From UBA11606 sp049437325 (lineage in GTDB: Bacteria > Actinomycetota > Acidimicrobiia > Acidimicrobiales > Aldehydirespiratoraceae), in NCBI GenBank assembly GCA_049437325.1, contig JBMTIM010000061.1:1-13482 (forward strand): 13,482 nt of DNA, in the 5' to 3' direction. How positions within the stretch are numbered: the stretch's first letter is position 1; every line of letters starts with the position of its first letter. The position numbers and the translations under genes were made by a program. Shown in pieces: positions 1 to 6,627 of this stretch. The notes beneath the pieces are model-generated. The model did not search any database. It worked only from the letters and a program-made list of their open reading frames with translations, and was not told the origin of the DNA.

Positions 1-5
1 CGACC

Positions 6-518
6 CTACGGGTCGAACAACGGCCCGGTGAACGATTCCGATGTCAAGCCCCCCGTCGGTTCGGCCGCCCCCGCAAACCCGTGGCGACGCCAGGCGTCGT
101 AGACGACGACGCTCACGGCATTGGCCAGGTTGAGACTTCGGCTCGGCGCCAGCATCGGGATCGTGAGCATCCGGTCGGCACCGATGTGATCGAGCGCATC
201 GCGATCGAATCCGGCTCGCTCGGCGCCAAATGCGAGGACGTCGGTGCGGTTGATCGGCGCGTCGGCGTAGCGGGTCGTGGCCCTCGAGGAGAAGCCCCAC
301 CACCGGCCGGGGAGCGCGGCAGCAGCCTCGCCGAGCGATCGGTGTACGACCACGGTTGCATGTTCGTGATAGTCGAGCCCGGCTCGTTTCAGGAGGGTGT
401 CGTCGAGTGTGAACCCGAGGGGCTCGACGAGGTGGAGTCCGGCACCGGTGTTGGCGCAGAGTCGGATGATCGCACCGGTGTTGTGGGCAATCTCGGGCCG
501 GATCAGGACGATGTCCAT
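6..518 (-). CDS. trmL: tRNA (cytidine/uridine-2'-O-)-methyltransferase TrmL
   Basis: This 170-residue SPOUT methyltransferase is predicted to methylate the 2'-OH of the wobble nucleotide (position 34) of certain tRNA-Leu species, using S-adenosylmethionine in the cytosol. Visible family motifs are the N-terminal NTGAIIRLCANTG at residues 13-25, FGAERAGF at 97-104 (motif 2) and the knot-forming IPMLAPSRSLNLANAV at 120-135 (motif 3, with the SLNLANA knot segment). Length matches the family (about 155-170). I chose the ATG at 518 because the protein then begins MDIVLIRPEIAHNTG, as in TrmL homologues, and a TACGGT -10 box sits 6 nt upstream, as expected for a leaderless mRNA. The same frame stays open far upstream, but that extension runs antisense to the Nudix gene and the tRNA terminator and is not coding. 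The gene is divergent from the Nudix gene. Family assignment is confident; the exact tRNA substrate is inferred from the family. Confidence 0.93.
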   Translation of the reverse strand: MDIVLIRPEIAHNTGAIIRLCANTGAGLHLVEPLGFTLDDTLLKRAGLDYHEHATVVVHRSLGEAAAALPGRWWGFSSRATTRYADAPINRTDVLAFGAERAGFDRDALDHIGADRMLTIPMLAPSRSLNLANAVSVVVYDAWRRHGFAGAAEPTGGLTSESFTGPLFDP

Positions 519-524
519 GACTGG

Positions 525-534
525 ACCGTAGTTT
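525..534. promoter_or_regulatory. symmetric bidirectional -10 element for trmL and the mini-ORF/Nudix unit
   Basis: The 10-mer ACCGTAGTTT reads TACGGT on the minus strand (6 nt before the trmL ATG) and TAGTTT on the plus strand (6 nt before the ATG at 541). The two hexamers share the central TA. Both fit the actinobacterial TANNNT -10 consensus, and both place the expected transcription start on or next to a start codon. No convincing -35 box is visible on either side. This is a sequence-pattern call without expression data. Confidence 0.55.
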
Positions 535-540
535 GGGACC

Positions 541-582
541 ATGAGTGGCGAGTGGGTCGTCGTCGGATGTGACGTCGACTGA
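541..582 (+). CDS. putative 13-codon leaderless upstream ORF coupled to the Nudix gene
   Basis: An ATG lies exactly 6 nt after the plus-strand TAGTTT hexamer and opens a frame encoding MSGEWVVVGCDVD, then TGA. The stop overlaps the Nudix start in the arrangement TGATG (580-584). The Nudix ATG has no Shine-Dalgarno sequence and no well-placed -10 of its own, so ribosomes that load at the 5' end on this mini-ORF and re-initiate would explain its translation. Leaderless short upstream ORFs are common in mycobacteria and some act as attenuators. A role here is inference; the peptide itself has no recognisable function. Confidence 0.4.
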   Translation: MSGEWVVVGCDVD

Positions 583-1409
583 TGGGCGCATCTTTTTTCA
601 CCAACGACGCGATCGACGGCGCCGCAGAGGTGCCGGTTCGTGACGCAGCAACGGTGATGGTCGTGCGTGATGCCCCCGACTTCGAGGTGCTGCTGGTACA
701 GCGGGCAGGCGAGTTGACCTTCGCGGCCAACGCCTGGGTCTTTCCCGGGGGGCGAGTCGACCGAGCCGACGCCGACGACGCCGCACGGGTCGGCATCAAC
801 CTCACCGACGCTGCCGCATCCGCTGCGTTGCAGATCGACCACGGCGGACTGGCCTGGTGGTTCGCCGCAGTGCGGGAAACCCTCGAAGAGGTCGGCTTGC
901 TGCTCGGGACACCGTCGATCGATGTGTCGATGTTGCCCGCCTTGCGAGCCGCGCTCGACGAGGACAGCAACGCCTTCACCGATCTGCTCGTCGAGCACGG
1001 CATTGCACTCGACCTGAGCACGCTGTACGAGGTGGCCCGGTTCGTGACACCGGTGGGCCCGGCTCGACGATTCGACACGCGCTTCTTTCTCGCAGTGGCA
1101 CCGTCGGCCCAACAGGCGCACCCCGACGAGTCCGAGATCATGGCGCACCGCTGGATCACGCCGGCTCGGGCGATGGCCGAATGGCGGGCCGGTGAGCTGC
1201 AGATGATGGCGGTGACCCACCGGATGCTGTCGTGCCTCGACCGGTTTCCGTCGGCCGCAGCGGCCGTCGCCCGCGCCGCCGAGCAGGTCGAGCCTGCCCG
1301 GCTGCGCGTCGACGATCCCGACGGGGAGTACATCGTCCATCTTCCAAGCGATCCCGGCTATGCAGCCGCAGAACTCGAAATCGAGCACGGATCGATCCGG
1401 CTGTACTGA
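582..1409 (+). CDS. NUDT19-like Nudix hydrolase
   Basis: A 275-residue cytosolic Nudix protein. Nudix enzymes hydrolyse nucleoside diphosphates linked to another moiety; the NUDT7/NUDT19 branch prefers CoA and acyl-CoA. The strand preceding the Nudix box carries WVFPGG (residues 52-57), and the catalytic helix carries RETLEEVGLLLG (98-109), with Arg98, Glu99, Glu102 and Glu103 as the metal-binding core. An insertion of about 30 residues separates the GG from the REXXEE helix. This breaks the canonical GX5EX7REUXEEXGU spacing but is as expected for NUDT19-type proteins. The start at 582 overlaps the stop of the preceding mini-ORF. Immediately downstream is the antisense terminator of tRNA-Ser. 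Family is confident; the CoA substrate is an inference from the insertion. Confidence 0.85.
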   Translation: MGASFFTNDAIDGAAEVPVRDAATVMVVRDAPDFEVLLVQRAGELTFAANAWVFPGGRVDRADADDAARVGINLTDAAASAALQIDHGGLAWWFAAVRETLEEVGLLLGTPSIDVSMLPALRAALDEDSNAFTDLLVEHGIALDLSTLYEVARFVTPVGPARRFDTRFFLAVAPSAQQAHPDESEIMAHRWITPARAMAEWRAGELQMMAVTHRMLSCLDRFPSAAAAVARAAEQVEPARLRVDDPDGEYIVHLPSDPGYAAAELEIEHGSIRLY

Positions 1410-1421
1410 CGGCCGCCGGCG

Positions 1422-1457
1422 AAAAATGACCGATGCCGGCCCCGAGGGACCGGCATC
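1422..1457 (-). terminator. intrinsic terminator of tRNA-Ser(CGA)
   Basis: Arms GATGCCGG (1432-1439) and CCGGCATC (1450-1457) form an 8-bp stem that can extend by inner C-G pairs. On the minus strand it is followed shortly by a T5 run (plus-strand AAAAA at 1422-1426). It lies six bases beyond the tRNA CCA end. Confidence 0.8.
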
Positions 1458-1462
1458 AGGAG

Positions 1463-1552
1463 TGGCGGAAGGTATGGGATTCGAACCCATGGTGACCCGG
1501 AGGCCACAACGGCTTTCGAGGCCGCCCCATTCGTCCGCTCTGGCAACCTTCC
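1463..1552 (-). tRNA. tRNA-Ser, anticodon CGA
   Basis: A 90-nt class II tRNA with a long variable arm. The acceptor stem pairs GGAAGGT with ACCTTCC, the discriminator is G, and CCA is encoded (1463-1465). The T arm is ATGGG-TTCGAAT-CCCAT. The anticodon stem GCGGC/GCCGT encloses loop CTCGAAA, giving anticodon CGA, which reads the serine codon UCG, a common codon in high-GC genomes. Confidence 0.96.
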
Positions 1553-1559
1553 GGCGCCG

Positions 1560-1565
1560 AGGTTA
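1560..1565 (-). promoter_or_regulatory. -10 element of tRNA-Ser(CGA)
   Basis: TAACCT on the minus strand lies 7 nt before the mature tRNA 5' end, so transcription would begin at or next to nucleotide 1 of the tRNA. No good -35 is visible. Confidence 0.5.
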
Positions 1566-1659
1566 GCGGCACCCCGAGGAACGGCCCACCCTGTTCGCCT
1601 GCCCCGATGTCGATGGTGACGACCTCCGAGCCTCATCGGCTCGCTCCGCTGCGGCGTCG

Positions 1660-1665
1660 TAGGGT
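1660..1665 (+). promoter_or_regulatory. -10 element of the XRE/MmyB regulator gene (leaderless)
   Basis: TAGGGT ends 6 nt before the ATG at 1672, the spacing of a leaderless actinobacterial promoter. It supports that start codon. Confidence 0.55.
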
Positions 1666-1671
1666 TGGGCC

Positions 1672-2487
1672 ATGAACGACAGCGGCGCCGTCACGGGTGC
1701 GACCTTCGGTGACGAGTTGCGTCGGTGGCGCGACGCGCGCCGGTTCTCGCAGCTCGCGCTTGCCGCGGCAGCCGATGTGTCGCAACGGCATCTCTCGTTT
1801 CTCGAAACCGGACGAAGCAATCCCAGTCGCGACATGGTGCTGCATCTCGCCGAGACCCTCGAGCTCCCGTTGCGGGCCCGAAATGCGCTGCTCGCTGCGG
1901 CCGGCTTCTCCGCCGAGTACCCCGAGCGTGCCGTCGACGGCCCTGCGGCAGGCGAGGTAGGCGATGTTCTGCAGATCGTTCTCGACGCGCACAGCGCATT
2001 TCCCACCTATGTCCTCGACCGGGGATGGGACATCGTCGTGGCCAACGCGGCGTGGACCCACCTCGTCGCACTGAGCGAGATCGATGTGCCCGTCGGCGTC
2101 GCCGCGAACGCTCTTCGCCTGTGTCTTCATCCCGACGGCATCCGACCCACCATCGTGAACTGGGAAGGGTTCGCCGTGTCGCTGCTCGACCGTGTCGAAC
2201 GGGCCAGAGGCCGAGCACCGTTCGACGAGCGGCTCGATGCACTCGTCACCGAGGTGGGGGCCTACCCCGGTGTCGCCGATCTTGCCGACCGCCGTCCCGG
2301 TGGGCCGAGCAACGAGCCGCTCATGCCGATGATGCTCGACACGGCAGTCGGCCGTTTGCGATTCGTGTCGATGGTCGCAGGACTGGGCGGACCCTCCGAC
2401 GTCACCCTCGACGAACTTCGCATCGAGACGCTGCTGCCTCTCGACCGTGACACCGAGCACGCCCTCCAGCAAGCGGCTCGGCACTGA
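1672..2487 (+). CDS. XRE-family transcriptional regulator with MmyB-like ligand-binding domain
   Basis: A 271-residue DNA-binding protein. The N-terminal helix-turn-helix spans about residues 10-65 (GDELRRWRDARRFSQLALA, then VSQRHLSFLETGRSNPS), the XRE/Cro type. From about residue 100 follows the MmyB-like (MLTR) PAS-like domain, with the typical stretch YVLDRGWDIVVANAAW and a late SMVAGLG segment. Proteins of this architecture are usually local repressors or activators sensing a small, often fatty-acyl or hydrophobic, ligand. Length fits the family (260-290). The neighbour downstream is a convergent APC permease 18 bp away; upstream lies the divergent tRNA-Ser. The target gene is unknown and no clear operator was found. 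Family is confident; the ligand is not known. Confidence 0.88.
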   Translation: MNDSGAVTGATFGDELRRWRDARRFSQLALAAAADVSQRHLSFLETGRSNPSRDMVLHLAETLELPLRARNALLAAAGFSAEYPERAVDGPAAGEVGDVLQIVLDAHSAFPTYVLDRGWDIVVANAAWTHLVALSEIDVPVGVAANALRLCLHPDGIRPTIVNWEGFAVSLLDRVERARGRAPFDERLDALVTEVGAYPGVADLADRRPGGPSNEPLMPMMLDTAVGRLRFVSMVAGLGGPSDVTLDELRIETLLPLDRDTEHALQQAARH

Positions 2488-2505
2488 TGGCAACGAGTGG
2501 GTGAT

Positions 2506-3810
2506 CTAGCGGCGTTGAACCCTGGCAGCTAGCCACAACACGCCGGACACGGCAAGGAGGACGGCAAGCCTGACGAGGTCGGCACGAGACGCAGTTGCGA
2601 GCTGGTGGACGAGGAGCACCGAGGCGGCGACTGCGCCCAGCGGCGCCATCCATGTCGGCGCACGATAGGCGTGCGCGGCTTCCGGCGAACGACGAGTGGC
2701 CACCGCTGCGATGTTCACCGCGACGAGTACGGCAAGGAGCAATGTCACCGCCGCCTCGGCCAAGTCCGACACGGCGCCGGTCGCGGCCATGCCGGCCGCG
2801 ATCACCGCCATGGCCAGCGATGCGACGACAGGAGTACGCCGGGCGGGAAGCAGGCGGCTGAACGTTGCGGGGACGTGACCGTCGACGGCCATGCCGTAGA
2901 GCAGTCGACTCGACGCAACCAATGCGAACAGGCAGGTGTTGGTCACGGCGACGAGTGCGACGAGGGCGTACCAGCGGGTGGGGACGCCGAGCGGACCGGC
3001 GCCGGCAACCTCGAGCAGCGGACCGTCGGAGGCCGCCAACACGTCCGGATCGACGGCAACGGTGGAAACGACGGTGACGGCCAGGTACAGCGCCGACGCA
3101 GTCGCAACGGCTGCGAACAGCACCGGCGGAAATGTCCGGCGGGGATCGTGGACCTCTTCGGACAGGTGCGCAGCGTCCTCGAACCCGAGGAAGGCGAAGA
3201 AGGCGAGGGCGGTTGCGCTCAGCCAGCCACCGATCGCCAGGTTCGACGTATCGACGAGACGGCCGGCATCGCCACCACCGTCGGCGATCGCCGCTGTTCC
3301 GATCACGAGGACCACGAGGAGCCCGACGATCTCGACGACCGTCATCACGACGTTGGCGTTGGCGGTCGATTCGATGCCGCGCAGGTTCAGCGCTGTCAGA
3401 GCAGCGACCACGCCGCCGGCGACGAGAACGACCGGTGCATCGACGAACTCGGCGAGGTAATCGCCTGCGAATGCTCGGGCGGTCGTCGCCGCTGTCATCA
3501 GTGAACTCAGCATCACTGCCATCCCGACGGCGAAGGTGAGCGCAGGGATTCCGGCCGCCCGGTCGACGTAGAGGGCCGATCCGGCTGACCCGGGGAAGCG
3601 GGTGGTGAGCTCTGCATAGGCCGCGGCCGAGAGTGCGGCGATGCCAAATGCGGTCCCGAACGCAAGCCACGCCATGCCGCCGAGTTCACCGGCAACGTCA
3701 CCGACGAGGATGTAGATCCCGGCGCCGAGAATGTCGCCCACCACCATCAGGTAGAGCAGACGGGCCCCGATGGCCGGGCGAAGACCGCTGTGGTCACCCA
3801 CCGATGTCAT
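2506..3810 (-). CDS. APC-superfamily amino acid permease
   Basis: A 434-residue polytopic inner-membrane transporter, likely importing or exchanging amino acids or amines. TM1 holds the substrate-binding signature GDILGAGIYILVG (residues 25-37), the GxGI type break of the APC fold. The conserved AFFAFLGFEDAAHLSEEVHDPRRTFP block marks TM6 and the following loop. About 12 hydrophobic segments can be counted, as usual for the family. The start ATG at 3810 is supported by a weak -10 (CAGACT) 6 nt upstream and by the usual short N-terminal tail. It lies 57 bp after the oxidoreductase gene on the same strand, so it could also be read through from there. It converges on the regulator with no visible terminator between them. 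Substrate is not predictable from sequence. Confidence 0.87.
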   Translation of the reverse strand: MTSVGDHSGLRPAIGARLLYLMVVGDILGAGIYILVGDVAGELGGMAWLAFGTAFGIAALSAAAYAELTTRFPGSAGSALYVDRAAGIPALTFAVGMAVMLSSLMTAATTARAFAGDYLAEFVDAPVVLVAGGVVAALTALNLRGIESTANANVVMTVVEIVGLLVVLVIGTAAIADGGGDAGRLVDTSNLAIGGWLSATALAFFAFLGFEDAAHLSEEVHDPRRTFPPVLFAAVATASALYLAVTVVSTVAVDPDVLAASDGPLLEVAGAGPLGVPTRWYALVALVAVTNTCLFALVASSRLLYGMAVDGHVPATFSRLLPARRTPVVASLAMAVIAAGMAATGAVSDLAEAAVTLLLAVLVAVNIAAVATRRSPEAAHAYRAPTWMAPLGAVAASVLLVHQLATASRADLVRLAVLLAVSGVLWLAARVQRR

Positions 3811-3816
3811 GGGGAG

Positions 3817-3822
3817 AGTCTG
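3817..3822 (-). promoter_or_regulatory. weak -10 element before the APC permease
   Basis: CAGACT on the minus strand ends 6 nt from the ATG at 3810. Only A2 and T6 of TANNNT match, so this is tentative. A similar GAGACT precedes the MFS gene. Confidence 0.25.
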
Positions 3823-3867
3823 CCCGAACCACGGCGGACCACATCAGGACCTTGGTCCCGGCCAGCG

Positions 3868-4635
3868 TTACAGGCCGGCGTACCAGTCGTAGCCCCGTTC
3901 ACCCCAGTAGTCGGCGCCCTGATCGCGCCGGAACTGGATCGACCCGATGCGCTTGATCTGCTTGATGCCGTATTTCAGGGGTGTGGCCAACCGCACGGGG
4001 GCGCCGTTGCGGTCACTGATCGCTTCCCCGAAGTTGTCGTAGGCGAGCAGGGTCTGCGGATGCTGCATCGTGGCCATGTCGACCGACACGTAATACTCGC
4101 CGTCCGGCGTCTGCAGGAAGACGTGCGTGATGTCGTCCGGGAGGCGGTCCTGGTACAGGGCGAGGAAGTCGCTGAAGCGAGCGCCCTGCCAGTTGGTGAC
4201 CTGTGACCAGCCCTCGATGCATTTGTGTTCGATCGTCATCTCGTGCCACGGAAGTGCCTTGATGTCGTCGAGAGCATGCGTGCCCAACTGTTCGCCGTCG
4301 GGACCGAGCACCGTGATCTCCCAGGTGTCGAGGTCGATGTCGTCACGAATGCCGTGGAGTCCGTTCACCCGAAGGACCGACGCTTCCGAGATCGGGTACT
4401 CGGTTGCGAGATGGTCGTCGCGCATCAGTGTCGACCAGATCGCTTCATTCGTCTCGTGGACGGCGCGGAGTGGGCCCGGGATCCGAAAGTCGGGATCTGC
4501 ACCCTGCAGACTGCGCCAGCCGGCGACGCCGGCCAGTGCGGCGACACCACCGGTGATGAACGATCGCCGCGACCGCCGTCGATAGGCCTCGACGGTCAGT
4601 TCCTGTTGTTCAGACAACGGTCGACTCCCTGTCAC
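3868..4635 (-). CDS. Tat-exported molybdopterin oxidoreductase, sulfite oxidase/MsrP (YedY) family
   Basis: A 255-residue protein with an N-terminal twin-arginine signal (RRRSRRSFITGG, residues 20-30, followed by an Ala/Gly-rich hydrophobic stretch), so it acts outside the membrane with a folded molybdenum cofactor. The Moco-coordinating cysteine is Cys139 in HKCIEGWS, and the late PLKYGIKQIKRI segment (219-230) is the family signature. MsrP reduces methionine sulfoxide in periplasmic proteins; other members oxidise sulfite, so the substrate here is open. The GTG start at 4635 overlaps the end of the cytochrome gene by 26 nt, implying co-transcription and electron exchange with that protein. 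Length is somewhat shorter than E. coli MsrP (about 330). Confidence 0.88.
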   Translation of the reverse strand: MTGSRPLSEQQELTVEAYRRRSRRSFITGGVAALAGVAGWRSLQGADPDFRIPGPLRAVHETNEAIWSTLMRDDHLATEYPISEASVLRVNGLHGIRDDIDLDTWEITVLGPDGEQLGTHALDDIKALPWHEMTIEHKCIEGWSQVTNWQGARFSDFLALYQDRLPDDITHVFLQTPDGEYYVSVDMATMQHPQTLLAYDNFGEAISDRNGAPVRLATPLKYGIKQIKRIGSIQFRRDQGADYWGERGYDWYAGL

Positions 4636-5365
4636 GCTCGTCGGTGAGCAGCTCGTAGCCCGAGACCATGGCCATGAAGGTGTGCCGTCCCGATCGCACC
4701 ACCTGGACGATGTGAACGACGAAGAAAAGGATGAACACGATGCTGGCGGTGAAGTGGATCAGTCGGGCGGAGGAGTAGCCACCGAACATCGTCACGAGGA
4801 CGCTGAGCTGGGTCGGCTTGAACAGGGCAAATCCGGTTGCTGTCGCCACGGCGCCGAGCATGATGATGCCGGTGTAGGACGTCTGTTGGGCGGCGTTGTA
4901 GTAGCCGGCCTTGACGGGAGCCTCGTGGCGAAGTCCCAGGTCGTGGAGCACGGTCGCCGGGACCCGTTTCAGGGCGCCCATGCTCGGTACGAGTTTGCGC
5001 CATTCGCCTGTCCACGCCGTGTATGCGGTGTAGGCCAGTCCGTTGAGGACGAAGAGCCACGCAAAGCTGAGGTGAAAAGCGAGGCCGCGGGCGAGCTTTC
5101 GGTCGAAGCCGAGCGGTTCGTTGATCCAGTCGGGGAAGAACTGGAACCACTCCCAGTCGAGGATGCCGAACGCCCATTCCTGTTCCGCCCAGTAGATCCG
5201 GAAGCCGCTCCACAACATGATCACGAGCAGCGGAACGTTGACCCAGTGCATCCAGCGGCTCCCTCGGCGGTGACGCAGCACGGCACGACCGACGGGCTCG
5301 GGGGGCGGCGGTGCGGGGCCGGACGGCTGCTCGGCGACGGCGTCGAGTTGGCGTGGTTCGGTCAT
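4610..5365 (-). CDS. cytochrome b561-type membrane diheme protein (electron partner of the molybdoenzyme)
   Basis: A 251-residue integral membrane protein of the prokaryotic cytochrome b561 / Ni-Fe hydrogenase b-type family. A proline-rich cytosolic N-terminus (residues 13-25) precedes four hydrophobic segments. Candidate heme ligands are His40 (WMHWVN), His98 (AFHLSF), His204 (RLIHFT) and His218 (VVHIVQ), two pairs on facing helices. The YNAAQQTSYTG motif before the third helix is typical. It would pass electrons between the quinone pool and the exported molybdoenzyme encoded by the overlapping downstream gene. This differs from E. coli, where MsrP is served by the ferric-reductase-like MsrQ. 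The ATG at 5365 has no clear -10 at leaderless spacing; a hairpin lies at 5383-5408 upstream. Confidence 0.88.
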   Translation of the reverse strand: MTEPRQLDAVAEQPSGPAPPPPEPVGRAVLRHRRGSRWMHWVNVPLLVIMLWSGFRIYWAEQEWAFGILDWEWFQFFPDWINEPLGFDRKLARGLAFHLSFAWLFVLNGLAYTAYTAWTGEWRKLVPSMGALKRVPATVLHDLGLRHEAPVKAGYYNAAQQTSYTGIIMLGAVATATGFALFKPTQLSVLVTMFGGYSSARLIHFTASIVFILFFVVHIVQVVRSGRHTFMAMVSGYELLTDERDRESTVV

Positions 5366-5382
5366 CGGATCGAGAACGTGCC

Positions 5383-5408
5383 CCGGGCCGGAATGGTTCC
5401 CGGTCCGG
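5383..5408. repeat. inverted repeat upstream of the cytochrome b gene
   Basis: CCGGGCCGGAA (5383-5393) pairs with TTCCCGGTCCGG (5397-5408), with one bulged C and one G-T pair, closing on a TGG loop. It ends 17 nt before the cytochrome ATG on the minus strand. It may be a 5'-leader structure or a binding site; nothing in the sequence decides which. Confidence 0.35.
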
Positions 5409-5474
5409 TCGATTTCTCACCGATGGCGGGTTGCCGGTCGATCGGCAGATGAGCGACCTCGAGGAGGGGCGGGC

Positions 5475-5480
5475 TAGCGT
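5475..5480 (+). promoter_or_regulatory. -10 element of the FabH-like gene (leaderless)
   Basis: TAGCGT ends 7 nt before the ATG at 5488. The identical hexamer and spacing precede lspA. A small inverted repeat, TGCCG/CGGCA at 5432-5447, lies about 28 nt upstream and could be an operator. Confidence 0.55.
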
Positions 5481-5487
5481 CGCCCCC

Positions 5488-6624
5488 ATGTCTGCGAGCC
5501 CTCGCACGGTTGTGATCAGCGGTTCGGGCGTCTTCACACCGCCCGATGTGATCACCAACGAAGAACTGGTCGAGGCCTTCAACGCGTTCGCCGAGAAGGA
5601 AAATGCCCGCCACGCCGACGCGATCGCCGCCGGTGAGCGTGAGCCGATCCCGCTGTCGAACGTCGAGTTCATCGTGAAGGCATCTGGCATCGAACGCCGC
5701 CACGTGATGGACAAGCACGGGGTGCTCGACCCCGACGTCATGCATCCACTGCTTCGCCAGCGCGACGACGACGAGCCCGGGATCATGACCGAGATGGCGG
5801 TCGACGCTGCGCTCGAGGCAATGCAGCAGGCGGGTCGCACCGCCGACCAGATCGACGCCGTCATCTGTGCGGCGTCGAACCACGAACGGGCCTACCCGGC
5901 CATCGCGATCGAGGTGCAGGCAGCCCTCGGCATCGAGGGGTTCGCCTACGACATGAATGTTGCGTGCTCCTCGGCGACGTTCGCCATCCAGAACGCAGCC
6001 GACATGATCCGCTCCGGCTCGGCCGACTCGGTGCTCATCGTCAACCCCGAGATCTGCTCGGGTCATCTCGAGTGGCGGGATCGGGACTGTCACTTCATCT
6101 TCGGTGACGTGTGCACGGCGTTGGTCGTGGAAGCGAAGGAGAACGCCAGCTCTGATGACCAGTTCGAGGTGCTGTCGACCCGACTGCTCACCCAGTTCTC
6201 CAACAACATCCGGAACAACAACGGCTTTCTGCGCCGAAGTCGGCCCGGTGGGCTCGACGATCGGCGCGACATGCAGTTCATGCAGAACGGTCGGCAGGTC
6301 TTCAAGCAGGTCGTGCCGATGGTGAGCGAGATGATCATCGAGCATTGTGCAGACGAGGGCATCGAGCCGACCCGCCTCAAGCGGCTCTGGCTGCATCAGG
6401 CGAACAAGTCGATGAACGACTTCATCGGCAAGAAAGTCATGGGCCGCGAGCCGACCCCCGACGAGCAGCCCAACATCTTGCAGGAGTACGCGAACACGTC
6501 CTCGGCTGGGTCGATCATCGCGTTCTCGCACCATCACCGCGACCTCGAGCCCGGTGACCTGGCGGTGATCTGTTCGTTCGGTGCCGGCTACTCCGCGGGA
6601 AACGTCATCGTGCGGCGGGTGTGA
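5488..6624 (+). CDS. FabH-like beta-ketoacyl-ACP synthase III (PA3286-type)
   Basis: A 378-residue thiolase-fold condensing enzyme. The catalytic triad is complete: Cys160 in MNVACSSATF, His303 in WLHQANKSMNDF and Asn336 in EYANTSSAGS. It differs from housekeeping FabH (about 320 aa) by a longer N-terminal region containing EFIVKASGIERRHVMDKHGVLDP (residues 60-82) and by the NPEICSGHLEWRDRDCHFIFGD block (186-207). These resemble the Pseudomonas PA3286 group, which condenses medium-chain acyl-CoA from beta-oxidation with malonyl-ACP. The start at 5488 is set by the -10 box 7 nt upstream; the open frame extends further upstream but without a family match. The gene stops 3 bp from the convergent lspA stop, with no terminator between. 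The fold is certain; the acyl donor is inferred. Confidence 0.87.
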   Translation: MSASPRTVVISGSGVFTPPDVITNEELVEAFNAFAEKENARHADAIAAGEREPIPLSNVEFIVKASGIERRHVMDKHGVLDPDVMHPLLRQRDDDEPGIMTEMAVDAALEAMQQAGRTADQIDAVICAASNHERAYPAIAIEVQAALGIEGFAYDMNVACSSATFAIQNAADMIRSGSADSVLIVNPEICSGHLEWRDRDCHFIFGDVCTALVVEAKENASSDDQFEVLSTRLLTQFSNNIRNNNGFLRRSRPGGLDDRRDMQFMQNGRQVFKQVVPMVSEMIIEHCADEGIEPTRLKRLWLHQANKSMNDFIGKKVMGREPTPDEQPNILQEYANTSSAGSIIAFSHHHRDLEPGDLAVICSFGAGYSAGNVIVRRV

Positions 6625-6627
6625 CGA

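Noticed and set aside
6..1490. 494-residue minus-strand open frame continuing trmL upstream
   Set aside because: Only the last 170 residues match TrmL. The rest is antisense to the Nudix gene and the tRNA terminator, as is common in GC-rich DNA.
5311..5487. Upstream extension of the FabH-like frame
   Set aside because: Low-complexity Arg-rich translation without family match, and it crosses the promoter hexamer at 5475.
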